Source: Topomyia yanbarensis
Taxonomy: Eukaryota; Arthropoda; Insecta; Diptera; Culicidae
Assembly (NCBI RefSeq): GCF_030247195.1
Contig: NC_080671.1
Coordinates: 29,257,543 to 29,321,542, forward strand
DNA length: 64,000 nt
Reading direction: 5' to 3'
A program made the position numbers and the translations under genes. Numbering within the stretch: position 1 is the first letter of the stretch; every line of letters begins with the position of its first letter. Shown here one piece after another: positions 57,301-64,000 of the stretch. A model generated the notes under the pieces. It worked only from the letters and a program-made list of their open reading frames with translations. It was not told the DNA's origin and ran no database searches.

Positions 57301-59679
57301 TGCGGTATGCATCAGCCAGGGCACTTCTGTCGGAGCTGTGTAAATTTGCAGATTAAGGAATTTTACTGCTTCTAATTCGGTTGAGCGATAAAAGTGATGT
57401 GAATTTTAATGAGCACGTTGCAACTCGGCTTAGCATAATTATAGGCTTCCGGGAAAATTACAGCGTTGTCGGAATTTTAAGCTTGTTTTGAATGTGATAA
57501 GGTCGCATTTTCTGGTTACTTGTCAGGTGAAATTGTTTAAAACTTACTAAATTTAAGGAAAATCGAAAACAAATAATACTAGACTAGCTTGTAATTGAAA
57601 CGCTATAAATCCCCACAAATTGTCATCGGTTCGGTCCGGCGGGAAGGCTGTTAATCCCAGAAATTAATTCCGTAGCATGTCTCGCTACGGAGCCGGATCT
57701 CTGTACCTCTACACATTGCTCGGTCATGGCATATGAAAGAGACACCGAAAAACTGTCACCACACAGCATCCTCGTTCCTCGTTGAATCTTCATTGCAAAT
57801 CGTATACATACAAGGCAGAAGGAGGTTTGGTACCGACCGCAGTCTCCCCACAAATAATGGTAAATATTATGTCACATACAAACATATCGGAGCAGTGTTG
57901 CCAGTCCTGCAGATTATATTTATTGGGAAAAGTAGAATTTTTTCCTGGAATAAATTTTAAGTGGAAGATACTCGATTCGAAATTAATAATAAAATTTGTT
58001 TGAAATTAAAACTTCAGTTGATTTACAAAAGAATAATTGGATTTTCCGCGCAACTGAGAAAAGGTTTAATAAACTAATTCTAGCTGTTTCCATTTAATTT
58101 CAGTTCGCCTGGTCTTAAGGATTAGGAGGCGTCTACCCTATTTGTAAAATTTATGTTTCTGTGAATCGATTTTTATTAGCCTGTCTCCCACATACATATT
58201 AGCATCATTATGCTGTTTTGATGACGCTCTTCATTTGACTTTACTTTCCATCGTTCTGTTTTATTTGTAATCTTTTTCGTTTATCAATGTTTTGATTTTG
58301 GTATATGGAGAAGTCAATGCGGATCTAACTGTTTGTAACTGACACATAAGAATTTTTTTAGGGATCTCCCTTAATGCTCGGAATTGGCGACCAATCTGTC
58401 TTGTGATAATGTAAGTTTTCTGCATATAGTTGCAGTTTTCCAATCTCAAACAATTCAATTCAACAATTTTCAATGAGGAAACAGATTAAAAAATGACACA
58501 AGTTAAGTTAACTGGGCTGAGCAACAATTATTTTTACTGAGATTTATCAAGCCAAAATTCACCGCTTGAGAAGATATCATCAACGATCGGGATCGAGACT
58601 TAATCGATTTGCAATACTAATCAAATATTTGGTTCTAACACGTTTTAAGTTTATGTATACAAAAACGGGTTTTGGAAATTGTCGGCGGTGTTCAGCTATT
58701 TTCGTCCGCGTCCCTTATCACTTATTTTTATAAAGTGATTCATCAGCAGTGCTATCTTTGAAAATGATCCACCTCGATTATGCAAATATTTTTTTTCGCA
58801 TCTTCTTATAATTAAGCAGTCTTCATTTCGTTATATTCTGAATTGCACATATTTTGTCGCAAGTAATTCTAAATGTTCTTTGATTTGATGGCATTGTAAG
58901 GGAACACGTATCCGCCGGTTGATGCCAATCGAGCTGACATTTCTTTAGACCGAGCAAACTAATTTCTTTGTTTGTTTAGTGTTTATTTGGCCAACTAGGA
59001 AACTAATCCACTGGGTATTTATTGCGCGTGGGGAATACGCATGGTCTTGTCTGAGTGAATGATGACTTTTGAATTATGTATGAGGGTTGAGAATTGACAA
59101 TTCGCAAGAATAATTTAAATCCAATTGCCAATTTGCGGCAATCTATTCAGCACGAGAAACAAACGTTTTATTGTCATATTTAATGGTTTACTTTTAGTCC
59201 ATCAAATCGTCAATCAATTATATTGAGCTACGAATAAGTACTTACTATTTGGAGATTGGGGGAGTTTGATTCGTGCATGATATTAATATCGTTTAGTAAA
59301 GTAGCATCAATATTTTTTCTGTTTCGCGTCTTCATTGTAATATCGCAACGTTTACTTCAACGAGGTGGAAAATTTGAAGTTAGGGTGAGGTGGAAAATTT
59401 GAAGCTTGTGATAATACCTATAAAGGACCATTTATAAATCCTTCCGTGCTATTGGGGGAAAGAGCTATGACAAATTGTGACATAACTGGGATGGGGAGCA
59501 CGTCATGTGCTTTGACGCATTCGGCCGTTTTACGGACGATTGTGCCATGTACACACGAGAAATTGCATAGAACATGGACACTTTTGCATGTAGCGGCAGT
59601 AATGTGCTCCTACAAAAAAGGGCAAAAATGAAATCATTCGGTTCGTATTAGACCAAGGAGATAAAGAACCTGGTAATAT

Positions 59680-59727
<48 letters not shown>

Positions 59728-61340
59728 TAGTATTAGGCAATCTTTGCGTGACTTAATTTATGAATGGTCCACAATACCAATTTTCCAATTCGCTGAGATT
59801 TATACAGACTAACGCATCCCTTAAAATTCATTGTTAAAACTGTCCGGAGTTCAAGTTGTTTTCAATGAAACAAACTCTCGATAAACGTTTACCCAGAGTT
59901 TAACCGCCTTAACATCTAGAACATTTATGTATCCAGTCAGTAAACTTAAATATATTCTCAGTCGCTTGCTTGAGGCGAATCCTGACTAAAAACCCACCCA
60001 CTACCCAATGCGTGGTACTTATGGGTGTCACTGAGTCGGGGCCTTCCGTTAAGTAAGTGCCACATCAATATTGCCTTTCTCATCTCCCAAGTTACGGTAA
60101 AGATGGTTGTGGCCAGCAATGGTGGATCAATTTTTATTCCCAAACAACGTCCCTCAAGTAGTCTGGCTGGAAATGAGAGTCATCAGTCTGCAATCTATGA
60201 AATATACCGGGCTTTCGCAACGCAACGCAACAAAAACGGGTTTTGGTAATTGTCGACTTACCGCAAGTTTGAGCGTTCAAAATAACAATAGATTTTTGTG
60301 AGAAAGTAGATTTACCAACAGATGAAACTCTGGAGTAAGTGATAATCGGAAAGTTCAAATCTCATAACTCAAAAGAATTATTTCGATTGCAGATAGTTTA
60401 GTAGCCAGGGCCGTCTTTAGACCACTCGGGGCCCCTAGGCATTACTGAGCTAAGGGGCCGCTGTAATTGAACAGGTAAAAACTGCTATTTCTACTTCTTG
60501 CCACCCTGAGAATTTGTTTCCAAATGTATCCCAAAGCCTGTTTGTAAATTTCCAAGTACCGTTGAAAAATGTGATGGTAGGAGTTCAAACTCAGGTGAAC
60601 TACGTACAGTGTAATGAGCTTCCTAACTACGCTATCCCCTCCCCAGGCGGTGTAATCTGACTTTCATAGTTGCAAGACGTTATGCGAGGATGACAAGTGT
60701 TTCCGTCAAGAATGGAGAATGCTGGAGTATGGCGGGTTAAACGTCCATTATTTGGACGTTGTCCAGACTAGTAAAATTACTTCTTACATACATCAAATAA
60801 AAACATCAAAGCACAGTAGTGTGGCTAATCTTACACACTAAGCCAGCCAAAAGTTGTTCAGTAATTTCGTTTGACGACTTGAACAGTAAAGTGATATTTT
60901 TACGGAGCAGCTAGCAAATTGTTTAAAAAATTGCGGTAAAGTTTTCATTTTTTAGCGATTTTCAGTAATTTTTCGAATAATTTGCTGAAACCCGCAATAT
61001 TTTTCACTGAATTTATCAGCACTTCTGTTTTTTTCGGTACATAAACATTATCCAGTAAAATACTGACTGATTGTTCGGCAAAATTGTACCAACATTACCG
61101 AATCTCGTCAAAAACTTACAAAACAGGAACAGCAAACTATCTGTGAAGTCGCCAATTTCATAAGAAACTGCTGACTGACCAGTATTTTTTGACGTTTGGA
61201 GAGAACGGATTGCGGAGAGTTCGGTAACCGAATTGTTTTACTGAATTGATTACTGAACGGTTTGCTGTTCAAAAGCCCAGCAAAATTGTACTGTACCCAG
61301 TAATTCAAATTAAGTGTGTATTGACGAAGTGACTGGACAA
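54400..61340. other. Unassigned AT-rich DNA with simple repeats
   Basis: No gene is recognised across about 7 kb. Simple repeats are a CAG/AGT run at 56835-56858, a GAC run at 57021-57042 and (GA)n at 59685-59722. 56690-57130 and 57600-57860 are richer in GC and could be regulatory or exonic, but there is no sustained frame with a recognisable domain. Confidence 0.35.
59685..59722 (+). repeat. (GA)n microsatellite
   Basis: About 19 uninterrupted GA dinucleotides. GA runs can bind GAGA-type factors in insects, but no promoter is evident nearby. Confidence 0.95.
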
Positions 61341-61349
61341 CTCATTAAA

Positions 61350-62570
61350 TTAAAAAAAAAAACTCTTCCACTGCGGTGAATGTCCGAACGCATGCAGTAA
61401 TCGGTTCGTTGGATCAAAACAAGGTACGATGAAATCTTTGCTGAAGCAGTGTTGTATTTCGTAATGTTCTATTTGGAATCCTAAAATTTACTTCCGAACG
61501 AAGCTCTGGAGCATCCATCTCATCGTTAATCACTTTTGCGATTACCAGCGCTTGCTAGATTTTTCGACGGCGTTGCTAAGTATCGATACCCAGCAGTTGA
61601 CACCTATCCGAATATGATGGCAAATCAACTGGATCATGCCACGGTAGATGTCCTAGTGTCATACGTACAAAACGTTTCTGCACACGTTCGATTCTGATGC
61701 ACCACGTTACTTCATGCGGACACCAGATCACTGAGGCGTTTTAGAGAATAGGGCAGACGAGTGAATAGTACAGTGCCAGACAATGCGGGTCGTTGAAGTC
61801 CTTAGCAATCTTGGAAATAAATCCCAACTGACGTGGTGCTTTTGAAATAATCAGCGAGCGTTGCAAATCGAACGTCAGTTTCGCGTCCACTTGCACTCAT
61901 AAATCACACACCTGCTGAACTCTTGTCAGAGTTGTACCGTTAATCCTATAATTGAACTGCGCCGGGTATAAAATACGATGGAGCGTAATCACTTGACATT
62001 TTGCTACGTTAATGACAAGCTTATTTCTGTCACACCAATTCACGAAAAGTTGTAGTAAACCTTGTAGGTACCAACAGTCTTCTACAGAACGAACAAGATG
62101 CAGCTTCAAGTCGTCAGCATAAACTAGTTTTGCAGCCGGCAGCCAGCAGCAATGCAATGTCGTAGTACGAACAGCAGAGGTCCCAAGTTACTCCCTTGTG
62201 GAACACCTGACTTGTTGGAAAATTGTGACGATATGCAGTTATCTAATTTTACTCGCAGAATTTCTCCGGAAAAATATGAAACTAACCAAGAAACAAATTG
62301 TGAAGCAATGCCGAGGCGAGATAGCCTGCACAAAAGTATTGTATGATCAATTTTATCGAATGCTGCTTTCAGATCAGTGTAGATGGCGTCCATCTGCACT
62401 TTGGCCTCCATGCTAGCGACACACTTGGCCGTAAAATTCAACAAATTTGTTGTCACTGATCTCTCTGGCATAAATCCGTGCTGATCAAATGATATGTAGT
62501 TCTTCGCGCAGTCTAAAATAACACCACTTACAATAACCTCAAATTGGCTTCGAAGAGGCATAGAGAGGAT
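61350..62570 (-). pseudogene. Jockey-like LINE reverse transcriptase, 5'-truncated
   Basis: From 62561 downward: 'SFDQHGFMPERSVTTNL' (RT block), 'YTDLKAAFDKIDH' with the first catalytic Asp, and 'SGVPQGSNLGPLLFVL'. A short deletion/frameshift near 62150 follows, then 'LVYADDLKLHL' with YADD at 62121-62110. Downstream, in shifting frames, are 'LLGIDT' (near 61600), 'AKVINDEMDAPELRSEVNF' and 'HAFGHSPQWKS' near 61370, the usual C-terminal end of Jockey-type ORF2, which lacks RNase H. The strong motif order gives good confidence in the clade. It begins abruptly in RT, so it is a 5'-truncated copy with at least three lesions. Confidence 0.85.
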
Positions 62571-62776
62571 TTAACCTAAGGATCATTTGCCTCCTTATTT
62601 CGGGTTAGAAAAATCTCTTTTGAAAAATCTCTTACCCTATGTGCAAGGTTAGGAATTAATCTAAACATTTGTACTTTCGAATGATAAAAATACTAATTAT
62701 TGTTACTATTAAAAATTATTTCCCGTCGACACCAGAGTTGCGACTCCACCATCTGAACCATTGGCTTGTCACTTAA

Positions 62777-62976
62777 GGTTGGACTGAGAATGGGTAAAAA
62801 TCGAAAACGAAAAAAACATTTTTTTTCCACACTGTGTGTTAGATCTTCATAAAAATCAATCAGCTTATGTAGAATGTTATTACAGTACTGTTGATTGATT
62901 TTTATGAACATCTAACACACGGTGTGGAAAAAACTGCTTCTTTCGTTTTCAATTTTTGCCCATTCTCTGTTCAACC
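62777..62976. mobile_element. 200-bp hairpin MITE with TTAA flanks
   Basis: GGTTGGACTGAGAATGGG at 62777 and its reverse complement (GGTTGAACAGAGAATGGG) ending at 62976 begin arms of about 88 bases around a loop of about 25. The flanks are TTAA at 62773-62776 and 62977-62980, as left by piggyBac-type or other TTAA-specific transposases. No coding capacity. Confidence 0.85.
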
Positions 62977-62980
62977 TTAA

Positions 62981-63530
62981 CCAGGAGTGACGTCTTCGAA
63001 ATACTAATTTATCGAATAGAGAGACTATTTTTATAATGTGGTCACAATAAACCAAAACACAAAACGTCTGCCGGAATATATAATTAAAATCTACCAACAA
63101 TTTGTCCAAAAAGAAACAATATTCAGAGGGTGCAATATTCAGTCATCTGTAATCAAAGTGGAATAACGGTTAAAAGAAAAAAATGTTGCTTTTTCGAAAG
63201 TAGGAAATCTTTATCATATCACGAACATCAAAAAGTTGACAACAACACCAAACGAAACAGTGTAAGTATTGTAAGTTCCGTGGTCTACGTTCTGCAATGC
63301 ATACGTGCCATGGTATTGTCATATTTGGATCGTAAACAAAATATATGTTTACAAGTTGAATTGGTGACTGGACAGTTATAATAGTGTTTTCAAATAAATA
63401 CTGGGCGTTGTTGTGGCTAATATCCTGTATATTTGTAAAAAATGATATTTATTAGATTTAGAACTTAGTTGCACCGTCAAAATTGTTATTTCCTTATTTT
63501 GACAGCTTTAAAAATGTGGTATTTTAATTC
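62981..63530. other. Unassigned AT-rich DNA
   Basis: Nothing recognised beyond short frames without motifs. Confidence 0.35.
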
Positions 63531-63533
63531 TAG

Positions 63534-63919
63534 TATTTCATGAACCGTCATAGGTGGCATTTTTATATGTTTTACGTCATTTGGACATCATGGTTGTACC
63601 AGTTTATATGGGAATTTGCTGTGTGACTGTACTCTTCAACCCGTAACTTCGGAATCGGAAGTCCAATCAACTAAAAATTCAATAGCAGCTTATGGGAGCG
63701 TTATACCTTTCAGATGAAACTAAGTTTGTGAAAATCGGTTCAGCTATCTCTGAGAAAATTGTGTGAGTTTAAATGACACACACATACATACACACAGACA
63801 TTTGCCGATCTCGACGAACTGAATCGAATGGTGTATGACACTCGGCCCTCCGGGCCTCGGTTAAAAAGTAGATTTTTACAGTGATTGCATAGCCTTTCTT
63901 TATATGAGAAAGGCAAAAA
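63534..63919 (+). repeat. Mosquito dispersed repeat, copy 3, 3' portion
   Basis: It begins at 'catgaaccgtcataggtgg' and lacks about 100 bases that copy 2 has near 10645-10720. It continues through 'caacccgtaacttcgg', CA/CATA repeats and 'ctcggccctccgggcctcgg' to 'atgagaaaggcaaaa'. The 3' end is intact, so this copy serves as the reference for the split copy at 10195-12107. Confidence 0.85.
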
Positions 63920-63940
63920 CGAGATTTTTGTATATTTCGG

Positions 63941-64000
63941 ATCTCTAAGATAAGAAAAGTATGCTAAAGAAAGGATTTACTCGAATTTAACTTGGTTCGT
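63941..64000 (+). repeat. Dispersed repeat, copy 2, cut by window end
   Basis: Similar to 7016-7074. The unit extends beyond the window. Confidence 0.55.

Noticed and set aside
60404..60460. 'ccagggccgtctttagacc' as a transposon terminus
   Set aside because: It resembles DNA-element ends, but I found no inverted partner or duplication.
1..64000. CRISPR array, tRNA or rRNA genes, bacterial operons
   Set aside because: There is no regularly spaced direct repeat array. No cloverleaf with box A/B could be confirmed by eye. Sequence features are those of animal intergenic or intronic DNA.
1..64000. A novel multi-gene biological system
   Set aside because: No set of linked, intact non-transposon genes exists in the window. 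The novelty I can support is in mobile-element structure.

Overview
This is a eukaryotic, AT-rich, repeat-dominated window, most likely from a mosquito (Culicidae). The main reason is a dispersed repeat that recurs near 8.85-11.0, 12.0 and 63.5-63.9 kb. Its 3' part carries CA/CATA microsatellites, a 'CTCGGCCCTCCGGGCC' stretch and a 'GAGAAAGGCA' end, which I know from culicine genomes. Relics of several non-LTR retrotransposon types and small inverted-repeat DNA elements fit the same picture. The species is not determinable from the sequence. I found no convincing host protein-coding gene, tRNA, rRNA or CRISPR array, and no sign of a bacterial-style operon. One 500-base assembly gap (4020-4519) is present.

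The best-preserved object is a complete Ty3/gypsy-type LTR retrotransposon on the minus strand (30653-40737, about 10.1 kb). It has two apparently identical 1576-bp LTRs (TG...CA ends), a 4-bp AGCT target duplication and a primer-binding site matching the 3' end of tRNA-Lys. Its gag runs to a TAG next to a canonical -1 slippery heptamer with a downstream stem, followed by an open PR-RT-RNase H-IN pol. The only visible lesion is an in-frame TGA in gag between the capsid-like region and the zinc knuckles.

Layout: 0-3 kb unassigned AT-rich DNA; 3012-3768 an inverted-repeat element with TA flanks; 4.5-8.8 kb mostly unassigned, with small repeats; 8.84-12.1 kb copies of the mosquito repeat, one split by a 979-bp retroposon-like insertion with a 26-bp duplication; 13531-18185 a 4.65-kb unit with hAT-like inverted termini and an 8-bp duplication, containing an ORF1-only non-LTR relic and a near-perfect 104-bp palindrome; 18371-19262 and 26915-27608 two oppositely oriented copies of one palindrome-rich inverted-repeat element; 21.4-30.3 kb a graveyard of non-LTR retrotransposon pieces (gag-like, RT, RNase H/C-terminal), with several small inverted-repeat elements among them; 30.65-40.74 kb the LTR element; 41-45.4 kb mostly unassigned; 45.4-48.0 kb a decayed RT next to a 1-kb fold-back; 48-53.6 kb unassigned plus a repeat pair; 53.6-54.4 kb an RT relic; 54.4-61.3 kb unassigned; 61.35-62.57 kb a 5'-truncated Jockey-like RT; 62777-62976 a hairpin element with TTAA flanks; 63.5-63.9 kb another mosquito repeat copy.

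The window is therefore best read as layered transposable-element insertions. In three places the insertion order can be proved because removing the insert and one duplication restores a continuous older sequence. All matches to families are by eye from motifs; no database search was run.
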